Origin: AWTP1-13 sp035714005
Lineage (GTDB): Bacteria; Pseudomonadota; Alphaproteobacteria; Rhizobiales; Hyphomicrobiaceae
Length of the DNA: 20,092 bases
Direction: 5' to 3'
Assembly: GCA_035714005.1 (NCBI GenBank)
Contig: DASTMQ010000423.1
Span: 1-20,092 of the forward strand
Shown here: positions 7,526 to 15,392 of the stretch, in pieces
Layout of the letters: each line of letters starts with the position of its first letter
How positions within the stretch are numbered: the stretch's first letter is position 1
The notes under the pieces: generated by a model
Told to the model about the DNA's origin: nothing
Seen by the model: only the letters and a program-made list of their open reading frames with translations
The model's database searches: none
Translations under genes and position numbers: made by a program

Positions 7526-9166
7526 ATGTACCGCTACGACGAATTTGATGCCGCCTTCGTGCGCCAGCGCGTGGCCCAGTTTCGCGACCAGGTTGGCCGC
7601 CGCCTCAGCGGCGAGCTGACCGAGGACGAGTTCAAGCCGCTGCGGCTCAAGAACGGCGTCTATCTGCAGCTGCACGCCTACATGCTGCGCATCGCCATTC
7701 CCTACGGCACCCTGTCCGCGCGGCAGCTGCGCAAGCTGGCCCACATCGCGCGCACCTACGACAGGGGCTTCGGCCACTTCACCACACGCCAAAACCTGCA
7801 GTTCAATTGGCCCAAGCTCTCCGATATTCCCGATCTTCTGGCGGAGCTGGCGGAGGTGGAGATGCACGCCATCCAGACCTCCGGCAACAATGTGCGCAAC
7901 GTCACCGCCGATCATTTTGCCGGCGCCACCGCCGAGGAAGTCGCCGATCCGCGGCCCTACGCGGAAATCATCCGGCAATGGTCATCGCTGCACCCCGAAT
8001 TCAGTTTTCTGCCGCGCAAATTCAAGATTGGCATTACCGCCTCCGAGCACGACCGCAGCGCCATTAAGACCCACGACATCGGCCTGCAGCTCAAGCGACT
8101 GGCGGGCGGCGGGCTCGGCTTTGCCGTTTGGGTCGGCGGCGGCCAGGGGCGCACACCCTATCTCGCCCAATTGATCCGCGACGGGCTGCCGGAAGCGGAC
8201 CTGCTCAGCTACATCGAGGCCATCCTGCGCGTCTACAACCTGTACGGCCGGCGCGACAACATCCACAAGGCCCGCATCAAGATCCTCATCAACAGCATTG
8301 GCATCGCGGCATTTCGCGCCGAGGTCGAGGCGGAATGGGCCCGCATCAAGGATGGTGTCCTGAAGCTACCCGAACAGGAGATTGCGCGCATTGAGGCTTA
8401 TTTCGCGCCACCTCGGTTCGCGACGGCGCCGCCACCGGCGGCGCTGCGGCCGGCCGATCGGCGCTTCGATCGCTGGGTGACGCGCAACACGCACGCCCAC
8501 AAGCAAGCGGGCTACGCCATCGTCACCGTCTCGCTGAAGCCGATCGGCGGCATTCCTGGCGACGCCTCGGCGGCGCAAATGGACGCCGTCGCCGACATTG
8601 CCCAGCGCTTCTCCTACGACGAGGTGCGCGTCAGCCACGAGCAAAACCTCGTGCTGCCGCACGTGCGGCTCGGCGATCTGTGGTCGGTCTATCAGGAGCT
8701 AAAGGCGATCGGCCTCTCGGAGGCCAACGCCGGTCTCGCCACCGACATCATTGCCTGTCCCGGTCTCGATTACTGCGCCCTTGCCAACGCGCGCTCGATT
8801 CCCATCGCCCAGCGGCTCTCGGCACGCCTGGCGCCGCGTCAGGACCTGGTGGGTGACCTCAAAATCAAGATTTCCGGCTGCATCAACGCCTGCGGTCACC
8901 ATCACGTTGGCGCCATCGGCATACTTGGCGTCGAGAAGCGGGGCGAAGAGCACTACCAGCTGTTGCTCGGTGGCTCGGGCACCGAAGCGGCGGCGCTGGC
9001 CAGCATCACCGGCCCGGGCTTCGGCCCCGACGGCATCGTCGATGCCGTCGACAGAGTCATCGACACCTATCTTAGGCTGCGCGCCGGGCCGCAGGAGGCG
9101 TTTCTGGCCACCTATGCGCGCTTGGGTGCCGAACCGTTCAAAGAGGCGATTTATGCCAACGCCTGA
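7526..9166 (+). CDS. cysI: Sulfite reductase hemoprotein (siroheme/[4Fe-4S]), probably ferredoxin-dependent
   Basis: This 546-residue enzyme is of the nitrite/sulfite reductase family and reduces sulfite to sulfide by six electrons. It has the family's duplicated layout: a ferredoxin-like half with FGHFTTRQNLQFNWPKL (about 82-98) and TSGNNVRNVTADH (118-130), then a second half with SYDEVRVSHEQNLVLP (363-378). The siroheme/4Fe-4S ligands are Cys411 and Cys417 (C-x5-C in ACPGLDYC) and Cys452 and Cys456 (C-x3-C in GCINACGHH). The length and the lack of a flavoprotein (CysJ) gene nearby point to a one-subunit enzyme fed by ferredoxin, here probably the cluster's own. A nitrite reductase is possible by sequence, but the cysG-DUF2849-DUF934 context favours sulfite. 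The 3' end overlaps the next gene by 14 bases. Confidence 0.93.
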   Translation: MYRYDEFDAAFVRQRVAQFRDQVGRRLSGELTEDEFKPLRLKNGVYLQLHAYMLRIAIPYGTLSARQLRKLAHIARTYDRGFGHFTTRQNLQFNWPKLSDIPDLLAELAEVEMHAIQTSGNNVRNVTADHFAGATAEEVADPRPYAEIIRQWSSLHPEFSFLPRKFKIGITASEHDRSAIKTHDIGLQLKRLAGGGLGFAVWVGGGQGRTPYLAQLIRDGLPEADLLSYIEAILRVYNLYGRRDNIHKARIKILINSIGIAAFRAEVEAEWARIKDGVLKLPEQEIARIEAYFAPPRFATAPPPAALRPADRRFDRWVTRNTHAHKQAGYAIVTVSLKPIGGIPGDASAAQMDAVADIAQRFSYDEVRVSHEQNLVLPHVRLGDLWSVYQELKAIGLSEANAGLATDIIACPGLDYCALANARSIPIAQRLSARLAPRQDLVGDLKIKISGCINACGHHHVGAIGILGVEKRGEEHYQLLLGGSGTEAAALASITGPGFGPDGIVDAVDRVIDTYLRLRAGPQEAFLATYARLGAEPFKEAIYANA

Positions 9167-9722
9167 TCGAGGCTCGGGGTGTCCCGCACAGCCGAGCCTG
9201 ACCGGGGAGGTCGATCGCGAAGGTCCGATTTGGAAGCAGGGTGCCTTCCGGCGTGATCCCTGGCGGCCGTCCCCGGCAGGCGGCGAGCCCGGCGCCTCGC
9301 CCGTGCTGCTCGACAAGGCTCGCTGGGCGGCCGAGCGGGACAGCTTTTTGTCGCGCGCGGCGCCGATCGGCCTCTTGCTTGAGGGCGGAGAACGCGTCGA
9401 CGACATCGCCGACGATCTGGCGCGCTTTGCCCTGATCGCCCTCAATTTTGCGAAATTCTCCGACGGCCGCGGCTTTTCCACGGCACGGCTGTTGCGCGAG
9501 AAGTTCGGCTACGGCGGCGAGCTTCGCGCCGTCGGTAACGTCTTGTCCGATCAAATCCCCTTTATGCGCAGGGTCGGCTTCGACGCCTTCGAGGTGCACC
9601 ATGCGCCCACCCGACGCGCATTGAGTGAGGGCCTGATAGCCGAGGTGCGCCTCTACTACCAGCCGGTCGGGCCGGTGCCGGGGCCGGGCACGCGGACCTG
9701 GCTCCGCGGCAGCATCGGCTAG
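9153..9722 (+). CDS. DUF934 family protein of the sulfite reduction cluster
   Basis: This is a 189-residue protein of the DUF934 family, conserved next to sulfite reductase genes in proteobacteria and of unproven function. The core lies at about residues 90-165: IALNFAKFSDGRGFSTARLL, KFGYGGELRAVGNVLSDQIP and MRRVGFDAFEV. The first 50 residues are Gly/Pro-rich and look disordered, which is longer than I expect. A later start is possible, but the ATG at 9153 overlaps the cysI stop by 14 bases, as expected for coupled translation in this cluster. No signal peptide or membrane segment is seen. In many relatives cysH lies between cysI and this gene; here it does not. Confidence 0.85.
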   Translation: MPTPDRGSGCPAQPSLTGEVDREGPIWKQGAFRRDPWRPSPAGGEPGASPVLLDKARWAAERDSFLSRAAPIGLLLEGGERVDDIADDLARFALIALNFAKFSDGRGFSTARLLREKFGYGGELRAVGNVLSDQIPFMRRVGFDAFEVHHAPTRRALSEGLIAEVRLYYQPVGPVPGPGTRTWLRGSIG

Positions 9723-9873
9723 CGGCTAGGCGCGCGTCCATGCCAGGCTTTGGCCGGCGGTTGCGGGATTGCGCACTTGCTTTTCGAGGCCGGCGATCAC
9801 AAGGTTTGAGCCGGCGCCGTAAACGCGCGTCCTGGTGCCGCCGCACGCCCGCCCACGAGGAGCCTCGCCCGCC

Positions 9874-10581
9874 ATGGCCGATAGCTACGCACGCGCCGGC
9901 AATCGTGCCGATCCACCCTACCTCGCCGCCGATTATCGCTCCACCCGGACGCGGGCGCCGTCCCGCCCGCTGATCGTGATGCCGCAGACCCTTTCGGAGA
10001 TCACCGGGCCGGTCTACGGGCATGCCGATGTTCGGCCGGAGGAGGCCGATCTTACCCGCCAGCATGCCGGCGAGCCGCTGGGTGAGCGCATCATCGTGCG
10101 CGGGCGCGTGCTCGACGAGGCCGGCAGGCCGGTGCCGGAAACCCTGGTGGAGATCTGGCAGTGCAATGCCGCCGGGCGCTACATTCACGTCGTCGATCAG
10201 CATCCCGCCCCGCTCGATCCCAATTTCACCGGTGCCGGCCGCTGCGTGACCGATGCCGACGGCCGCTATCAGTTCACCACCATCAAGCCGGGCGCCTACC
10301 CCTGGCGCAACCACGCCAATGCCTGGCGTCCCGCGCACATCCACTTTTCCCTGTTTGGGCCGTCCTTCCTCACCCGTCTGGTGACGCAAATGTATTTTCC
10401 GGGCGATCCGCTGTTTGCCTTTGATCCGATCTTCAATTCCGTCACCGATGAGAAGGCGCGCGCGCGCATGGTGTGCCACTTCGACCTCGGCACGACCCGT
10501 CCTGAATGGGCGCTCGGCTACACCTTCGACATCGTGCTGCGCGGTCCTGACGCCACCCCGCAGGATCCCGATCATGCCTGA
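9874..10581 (+). CDS. pcaH: Protocatechuate 3,4-dioxygenase beta subunit
   Basis: This is the iron-bearing subunit (235 residues) of the intradiol dioxygenase that opens protocatechuate to 3-carboxy-cis,cis-muconate in the cytoplasm. All four Fe(III) ligands of the Pseudomonas putida enzyme can be placed: Tyr103 (AAGRYIH), Tyr142 (KPGAYPW), and His155 and His157 (RPAHIHF). Arg152, matching the active-site Arg, is also kept. The N-terminal third carries QTLSEITGP, as in typical PcaH. I chose the ATG at 9874 because GAGGAG lies at 9857-9862 and the sequence before it is low complexity. It follows DUF934 after a 151-base gap in which I see no clear promoter. The stop overlaps the pcaG start by 8 bases. 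Pathway partners pcaB, pcaC and pcaD are not in the window. Confidence 0.96.
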   Translation: MADSYARAGNRADPPYLAADYRSTRTRAPSRPLIVMPQTLSEITGPVYGHADVRPEEADLTRQHAGEPLGERIIVRGRVLDEAGRPVPETLVEIWQCNAAGRYIHVVDQHPAPLDPNFTGAGRCVTDADGRYQFTTIKPGAYPWRNHANAWRPAHIHFSLFGPSFLTRLVTQMYFPGDPLFAFDPIFNSVTDEKARARMVCHFDLGTTRPEWALGYTFDIVLRGPDATPQDPDHA

Positions 10582-11158
10582 ACGCACGCCCTCGCAGACC
10601 GTCGGACCCTTCCTGCATCTCGGCCTCGCCCCCGCCGACTACAACTTGCGCCCGCTGTTCGCGCCGGTTCTGGCCGAACCCGGCCTCGCCGGCGCGCACA
10701 TCCGCATCGAGGGTCGGATCAGCGATGGCGACGGCAATGGGCTGCCCGATGCCCTCCTCGAAATCTGGCAGGCCGATGCCCAGGGTCGCTATGCGCATCC
10801 GGCGGACGGGCGGGCCTTGAGCTCCAACTCCTTTCGCGGCTTTGGCCGCGCACCGACCGACCAGGCGGGCGAATTCTTTTTTGCCACGATCAAACCGGGT
10901 TCGGTGCCGGGTCCCCACGGTCGGCCGCAGGCGCCACACATCAACGTCGGCATCTTCGCGCGTGGCCTCCTGAAGCGGCTCTTCACGCGCATCTACTTCG
11001 CCGACGAGGCCATGAACGCCAGCGATCCGATCCTGGCGCTGGTACCGCCCGAGCGCCGCCCGACGCTGCTGGCGACGCCGCACCCGGCGCGCACCGGCGT
11101 GTTCCGCTTCGACATTCGCCTGCAGGGCCAGGATGAGACCGTGTTTTTCGACGCCTGA
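10574..11158 (+). CDS. pcaG: Protocatechuate 3,4-dioxygenase alpha subunit
   Basis: This 194-residue partner of PcaH lacks the iron ligands but shapes the active site. Family marks are TPSQTVGPFLHLGL (5-18), LPDALLEIWQADAQGRYAHP, SFRGFGRAPTD, FATIKPG, PQAPHINVGIFARGLLKRLFTRIYF and the C-terminal GVFRFDIRLQGQDETVFFD. The length is normal for PcaG. It overlaps the end of pcaH by 8 bases, so the two subunits are probably made in equal amounts by coupled translation. The stop is 11 bases from the start of the alcohol dehydrogenase gene, which suggests all three are one transcript. Confidence 0.95.
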   Translation: MPERTPSQTVGPFLHLGLAPADYNLRPLFAPVLAEPGLAGAHIRIEGRISDGDGNGLPDALLEIWQADAQGRYAHPADGRALSSNSFRGFGRAPTDQAGEFFFATIKPGSVPGPHGRPQAPHINVGIFARGLLKRLFTRIYFADEAMNASDPILALVPPERRPTLLATPHPARTGVFRFDIRLQGQDETVFFDA

Positions 11159-11169
11159 GGGAGGGAACA

Positions 11170-12255
11170 ATGAAGGCCGCGGTGCTGCACGAGGTCAACC
11201 AGCCGCTCGTCATCGAAGAGGTGAGCATCAATAAGCCGGGGCCGCGCGAGGTGCTGCTGCGCACGGCCTTCGCCGGCCTGTGCCACTCCGACCTGCACTT
11301 TATCGAGGGCCTCTATCCGCATCCGTTGCCCGTCGTTCTCGGTCACGAGTCGGCCGGCGTCGTGGAGGCGGTCGGGTCGGAGGTGACCTATGTGAAAAAA
11401 GGCGATCACGTCATCACCTGCCTGTCGGTGTTCTGCGGTACCTGCGAGAACTGCACCACCGGTCGACCGGCCATCTGCACCAATACCGACGTCAAGCTGC
11501 CGCCGGGAAGCGCCAAGCGCCTGAGCCTCAATGGTAAGCCGCTGCACACCTTCACCAATCTTTCCTCCTACGCCGAGCAAATGCTGGTGCATGAGCACGC
11601 CGTGGTAAAAATCCGCGACGACTTTCCCCTCGACCGTGCCGCCCTGATCGGCTGCGCCGTCATCACCGGCTACGGCGCCGTGGTGAACACGGCCAAGGTC
11701 GCACCGGGGGAGAGCGTGGCCGTAATCGGTTGCGGCGGCGTCGGCATGGCGGCCATCAACGGGGCCGCGATTGCCGGTGCCGGCCGCATCATCGCGGTCG
11801 ATACCAATCCGGTGAAACTGCAACTCGCAACCAAGCTCGGCGCCACCGATCTCGTCAACCCGCGCGACGGCGATCCGGTCCAGCGCATCAAGGACCTCAC
11901 GCGCGGGGGTGTGCACCACGCCGTGGAGTGTCTCGGCACCAAGTCGACCGCCGAGCAGGCTTTCCAGATGCTCGCCATCGGTGGCACCGCCACCATCGTC
12001 GGCATGGTTCCGTTCGGGCAGAAAATCGAGTTGCACGGCTTCGACTTCCTACGCGAGCGCAAGGTCCAAGGCTCCTCGATGGGATCCAACCGCTTCCGGG
12101 TCGACATGCCGAGGCTGGTGGACTTCTACATGCAGCGCAAATTGCATCTCGACGACTGGATCTCCGACCGCATCGGTCTCGACAGCATCAACGAGGGCTT
12201 CGCCAACATGAAGGCGGGCAAGGTCGTGCGCAGCGTGATCGCCTTCGACGCCTGA
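11170..12255 (+). CDS. Zinc-dependent alcohol dehydrogenase (medium-chain, NAD-preferring)
   Basis: This 361-residue medium-chain dehydrogenase has both zinc sites. Catalytic ligands are Cys38 (GLCHSD), His59 with Glu60 (GHESAG) and Cys162 (GCAVITG). The structural site is Cys89, Cys92, Cys95 and Cys103 (C-x2-C-x2-C-x7-C). The Rossmann loop is GCGGVG (187-192), and Asp211 at the end of the second strand (IIAVDTN) indicates NAD rather than NADP. It belongs near the class III/aryl-alcohol branch, related to formaldehyde- and mycothiol-type enzymes. GGGAGGG at 11159-11165 is a strong ribosome site, and the gene follows pcaG by 11 bases. That context suggests oxidation of an aromatic alcohol upstream of protocatechuate, but the substrate is not shown by sequence. 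Confidence 0.9.
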   Translation: MKAAVLHEVNQPLVIEEVSINKPGPREVLLRTAFAGLCHSDLHFIEGLYPHPLPVVLGHESAGVVEAVGSEVTYVKKGDHVITCLSVFCGTCENCTTGRPAICTNTDVKLPPGSAKRLSLNGKPLHTFTNLSSYAEQMLVHEHAVVKIRDDFPLDRAALIGCAVITGYGAVVNTAKVAPGESVAVIGCGGVGMAAINGAAIAGAGRIIAVDTNPVKLQLATKLGATDLVNPRDGDPVQRIKDLTRGGVHHAVECLGTKSTAEQAFQMLAIGGTATIVGMVPFGQKIELHGFDFLRERKVQGSSMGSNRFRVDMPRLVDFYMQRKLHLDDWISDRIGLDSINEGFANMKAGKVVRSVIAFDA

Positions 12256-12334
12256 GCCGCAGGCGCGGCGGCAAGCACCTTGTCGCGCCCGGCAAACCGG
12301 CGAGACCGACGCAACTGGGGGTCGCGGCGCCGGC

Positions 12335-12883
12335 TCAGAAGCGGTAGCCGTAGCGGATGCCGATGCCGTCCATGCCCTCGTTGAAGCGGGCCGTTCCGGC
12401 ATTCGAGGTGTGCTCGAAGTAGACGGACAGGCTTTGCCGGGCGTCGAGGCGGACGCCAAGTTCGAGCGGGATGTGAAACAGCACCCGCGCGCCGAGGGCC
12501 TTGCGGTCCACCTCGGTGGGCCCGAGATTGCCGTCGTGCAGTGCCGCCCCCAAGCCGAGGCCCAGGAAGAGGCGGCTCGGCAGCTCCATCTCCCAGCGCA
12601 GATCCGCGTAGGCCTTGCTGGTATAGCCTTGGGTATTGACCGAGCCGCCGATGGCTGGGCGCAGGCTGCCGCCGAGAACGGGAAGGCCGGAACCGAACAA
12701 AATCTCGCCGTTGACGTCGAGGCCGCGCTCGAGCCGAAACCCACTCCACAGGTCCGGCACGTCGTGGGCCAACAGCCCGCCGCGGATTTCCACTATCGAT
12801 CCGACCAGATCCTCGGCGCCGGCGCCCTCGCCACCGCATAACACGAGGATGAGGACGGCCACGGTGAGACCGACAATCTTCAA
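12335..12883 (-). CDS. PagL-like lipid A 3-O-deacylase (acyloxyacyl hydrolase family), outer membrane
   Basis: This 182-residue outer-membrane beta-barrel candidate probably removes the 3-O-linked acyl chain from lipid A. A signal peptide is clear (MKIVGLTVAVLILVLC, with GAGAED near 20-25). The PagL active-site signature is seen as His158 and Ser160 in FEHTSNAG, with Glu169 (NEGMDG) a candidate third residue. Alternating strands and a terminal Phe (YGYRF) fit a small barrel recognised by the Bam machinery. The frame starts with TTG at 12883, preceded by GGAGCGG about 10 bases upstream; no ATG gives an intact signal peptide. It is convergent with the alcohol dehydrogenase gene (79-base gap, no T-tailed hairpin seen) and divergent from the NYN gene. 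No other lipopolysaccharide gene is close by. Confidence 0.78.
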   Translation of the reverse strand: MKIVGLTVAVLILVLCGGEGAGAEDLVGSIVEIRGGLLAHDVPDLWSGFRLERGLDVNGEILFGSGLPVLGGSLRPAIGGSVNTQGYTSKAYADLRWEMELPSRLFLGLGLGAALHDGNLGPTEVDRKALGARVLFHIPLELGVRLDARQSLSVYFEHTSNAGTARFNEGMDGIGIRYGYRF

Positions 12884-13125
12884 GGCAATTCCGCTCCGAT
12901 CCGGCCGCCGGCAAAGGCCCCGGCCGCGACGAGCTTAGGTGACCCGCGGCCCGTGCGCCAAGCCGTCGGCAGACCCGCGGCGACGTTCCGTGTCGACGGC
13001 GTTGCAAAACTGCCAGCCCGCGGCCGGCAAAACCCGAGCGCCCGGGCCCGTCATTCTTTACCCTTGGCGGCGGACCGCTTAGCCTCACCAGAAACATTAC
13101 AGGACCGGCGCGGGCCCTGAGCAAT

Positions 13126-13140
13126 GGGTTCCGCGAACCC
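13126..13140 (+). repeat. Perfect inverted repeat just upstream of the NYN gene
   Basis: GGGTTC (13126-13131) and GAACCC (13135-13140) flank CGC and could form a 6-pair hairpin. It lies 19 bases ahead of the preferred ATG at 13160 and overlaps the alternative ATG region at 13124. It could be an operator or a leader hairpin that limits translation. There is no T-tail, so it is not a terminator. Confidence 0.35.
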
Positions 13141-13159
13141 GTGTGAGAGTAGGGGTGGC

Positions 13160-14224
13160 ATGGAAGTGCTCGACGCGCTTCTGGTTGAGGGCACGCGCGT
13201 TCTTTTCTCCAGCGCTCCGGCGGCGCTCTTCTTCTGGTTCAATCTCGCCTTTGTGATGGTGTTGACTGCGTGGCTCTTGCCGGGGCGCCTGCGCAAGGCC
13301 CGGCGGCGGCGCCAGGTCGAGCGCCTGTTTGCAGCCTCCGCGCGCGTTAGCCGCGGTGACCGCCGCGACAATGAGCTTGCCGCGTTGGCACGCCACGTCG
13401 GCCGGCTGGCCGAAGAATTCGGCGGCCGCCTCAAGGAGCTGCGCAGCGACCGCATTCAGCTGGCCAAGATCTATATCGATCATTCCAATTTCACGAAAAA
13501 TTGGAAGCGCGTCATCAACAACGACGCCCACAGCATCGAGCGCGATATTATTTGGGCGAAGCTGCCTGAACTGCTGTTGGGCGAAACCCGGCGTTGGCTC
13601 GCGGAAAGCCGCAAGGAGCCGCCGGCCCTGATCTATCGCGGCACTAATTTGTACGGCACCCTGTTCGAGGAGGAGTATTTCGAGTTGCTCGACACCATGC
13701 TGCGGCTCGAGCGTTCGGCCCCGGAAAAGCTGCCGCTCAAGATCTATTTTCAAAAGGAGACCGTGGAGCGCTGGCGCCTGGAAAACGAGGCGCAACGCGT
13801 CGAACTGACGGCGCTGCAGAACGAGTTTGGCTTTCTGGTCTTTGCCATTTCGCGGCGCACCCCGCGGCTTGATCGCCTGGGCTCGAGCAACTTCACGGTC
13901 GGCGGCATTCCGATCGCGCCGGAGAAGCAGCTTGATACGCTGGTGACGACCGACCTGATCGCCGATGCCATGTACGACGTTTACGACATCGCCTTTTTAA
14001 TCTCGGAGGACAGCGATTTCTGCCCGGCGGTCGAGTTCGTGCAGGAAACGCGCAACAAGCATGTGGTGCACGTGGGTTTTGGTGCCCACAGCAATGATTT
14101 GCGCTCCAAGTGCCGGCTGCGCATCGACCTCGCCGGCAAGGATCAGCTCTATCGTCGCATGCAGGCAAAGCCCGCCGGCGATGCGGTGCCGGCGCGGGCC
14201 AAGAACGACAACGGCGGGGGCTGA
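13160..14224 (+). CDS. Membrane-anchored NYN-domain protein (putative RNase)
   Basis: This 354-residue protein joins one N-terminal membrane helix (about 20-40, APAALFFWFNLAFVMVLTAW) with a positive-inside RKARRRR patch to a cytosolic NYN domain of the PIN-like/LabA superfamily. NYN marks are the first strand with Asp107 (KIYIDHSNF), Asp265 in DTLVTTDLIADAMYD, and the acidic signature LISEDSDFCP with Asp284 and Asp286. These acidic residues normally bind divalent metal for RNA cleavage. A charged helical linker covers about 45-100. The middle insertion (about 120-250) includes IYRGTNLYG and a YFQKETVERW segment. I prefer the ATG at 13160, preceded by AGGGGTGG, over an ATG at 13124 that adds 12 non-family residues. 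The C-terminus is disordered. It is convergent with ald, 7 bases between stops. The RNA target is unknown. Confidence 0.8.
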   Translation: MEVLDALLVEGTRVLFSSAPAALFFWFNLAFVMVLTAWLLPGRLRKARRRRQVERLFAASARVSRGDRRDNELAALARHVGRLAEEFGGRLKELRSDRIQLAKIYIDHSNFTKNWKRVINNDAHSIERDIIWAKLPELLLGETRRWLAESRKEPPALIYRGTNLYGTLFEEEYFELLDTMLRLERSAPEKLPLKIYFQKETVERWRLENEAQRVELTALQNEFGFLVFAISRRTPRLDRLGSSNFTVGGIPIAPEKQLDTLVTTDLIADAMYDVYDIAFLISEDSDFCPAVEFVQETRNKHVVHVGFGAHSNDLRSKCRLRIDLAGKDQLYRRMQAKPAGDAVPARAKNDNGGG

Positions 14225-14231
14225 CCCCGCC

Positions 14232-15350
14232 TCAAGCCGTGATCAGCTGGCGCGGATCGAGGTGTTTTAACCGCAGCGCGTCCGCCACGGCGGGATGCAC
14301 GACGTGGCCGCGCATGATGTTCAACCCATTGAGGAGATGCGGGTCATCCAGCATCGCCCGCTGCGGCCCCTTGTTCGCCAGCGCCAGGACGAACGGCAAG
14401 GTGGCGTTGTTGAGGGCAAAGGTCGAGGTGCGCGCCACGGCACCGGGCATGTTCGTCACGCAATAGTGCACGACGTCGTGCACGACGTAGGTGGGGTCGG
14501 CGTGAGTCGTCGGCCGCGACGTCTCCGAGCAGCCGCCCTGGTCGATTGAGATGTCGATGAGGACCGAGCCGCGCAGCATGTCCCTGACGTGCTGCTCCGT
14601 GATCAGCTTGGGGGCGGCGGCACCGGGCACCAGCACGGCGCCGATCACCAGGTCGGCCTCAATCAGGTAGTCCTCCACCGCCTGTCGCGTCGAGAACACG
14701 GTATTGACGGCGGCGCCGAACTGCTGGTCGATGGCGTAAAGTCGCTCGATGTTGATGTCGAGCACGGTGACCTGTGCCTCGAGGCCGATGGCCATGCGCA
14801 CGGCGTTGACGCCGGCGACGCCGCCGCCCAGGACCACTACCTTGGCGGGGGCCACGCCAGCGACCCCACCCAACAGCATGCCACGACCGCCGCGTTCCAT
14901 TTCCAGGCAATGCGCGCCAGCCTGCACGGCCATGCGGCCGGCGACCTCGCTCATGGGTGCCAGGAGCGGCAGCCCACCGCGCGCGCTCGTCACCGTCTCG
15001 TAGGCGATCGCGGTCACGCCGGCCTTGAGCAGGGCGTCGGCCTGGGCAGGGTCCGGCGCCAGGTGCAAGTAGGTGAAGAGCGTCTGGCCCTCGCGCAAAA
15101 GGGCAAATTCCGAAGGCTGGGGCTCCTTGACCTTTATGATCAGGTCGGCTTGGGCGAACACCTCCGCCGCCGAGTCGAGCACGATCGCGCCGGCGCGCTC
15201 ATAGTCGCGATCGGAGATGCCCTGGCGCAGCGCGGCATTGCGCTCGACAAATACCTGGTGGCCGTGGGCCGCGGCCTCGCGCACGCTGCCGGGCGCCATG
15301 CCCACCCGATACTCGTGCACCTTGATTTCCTTCGGCACGCCGATGCGCAT
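14232..15350 (-). CDS. ald: Alanine dehydrogenase
   Basis: This 372-residue NAD-dependent enzyme interconverts L-alanine with pyruvate plus ammonia. Some family members also reductively aminate glyoxylate to glycine. Residues matching the Mycobacterium tuberculosis active site are present: Arg15 (HEYRVG), Lys75 (IKVKEPQ), His96 (TYLHLAPD) and the Asp in DISIDQGGCSET. The NAD loop is VVVLGGGVAGVNAVRMA (about 171-187), followed by VTVLDINIERL with the adenosine-binding Asp. PTYVVHDVVHYCVTNMPGAVARTST is the standard family segment. The length is normal. GGGAGCG precedes the ATG at 15350. It lies 42 bases downstream of glcF in the same direction, so it is probably the last gene of the glcDEF operon and may consume glyoxylate made by that enzyme. 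Confidence 0.95.
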   Translation of the reverse strand: MRIGVPKEIKVHEYRVGMAPGSVREAAAHGHQVFVERNAALRQGISDRDYERAGAIVLDSAAEVFAQADLIIKVKEPQPSEFALLREGQTLFTYLHLAPDPAQADALLKAGVTAIAYETVTSARGGLPLLAPMSEVAGRMAVQAGAHCLEMERGGRGMLLGGVAGVAPAKVVVLGGGVAGVNAVRMAIGLEAQVTVLDINIERLYAIDQQFGAAVNTVFSTRQAVEDYLIEADLVIGAVLVPGAAAPKLITEQHVRDMLRGSVLIDISIDQGGCSETSRPTTHADPTYVVHDVVHYCVTNMPGAVARTSTFALNNATLPFVLALANKGPQRAMLDDPHLLNGLNIMRGHVVHPAVADALRLKHLDPRQLITA

Positions 15351-15392
15351 GAAGATCGCTCCCGAGCCGCGGCTGGTTAAATTTGCTTCGCC

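Noticed and set aside
12126..13124. A 332-codon minus-strand frame across the PagL-like gene
   Set aside because: Arg/Pro/Gly-rich translation that overlaps both the PagL-like gene and the end of the alcohol dehydrogenase in another frame; a GC-frame shadow.
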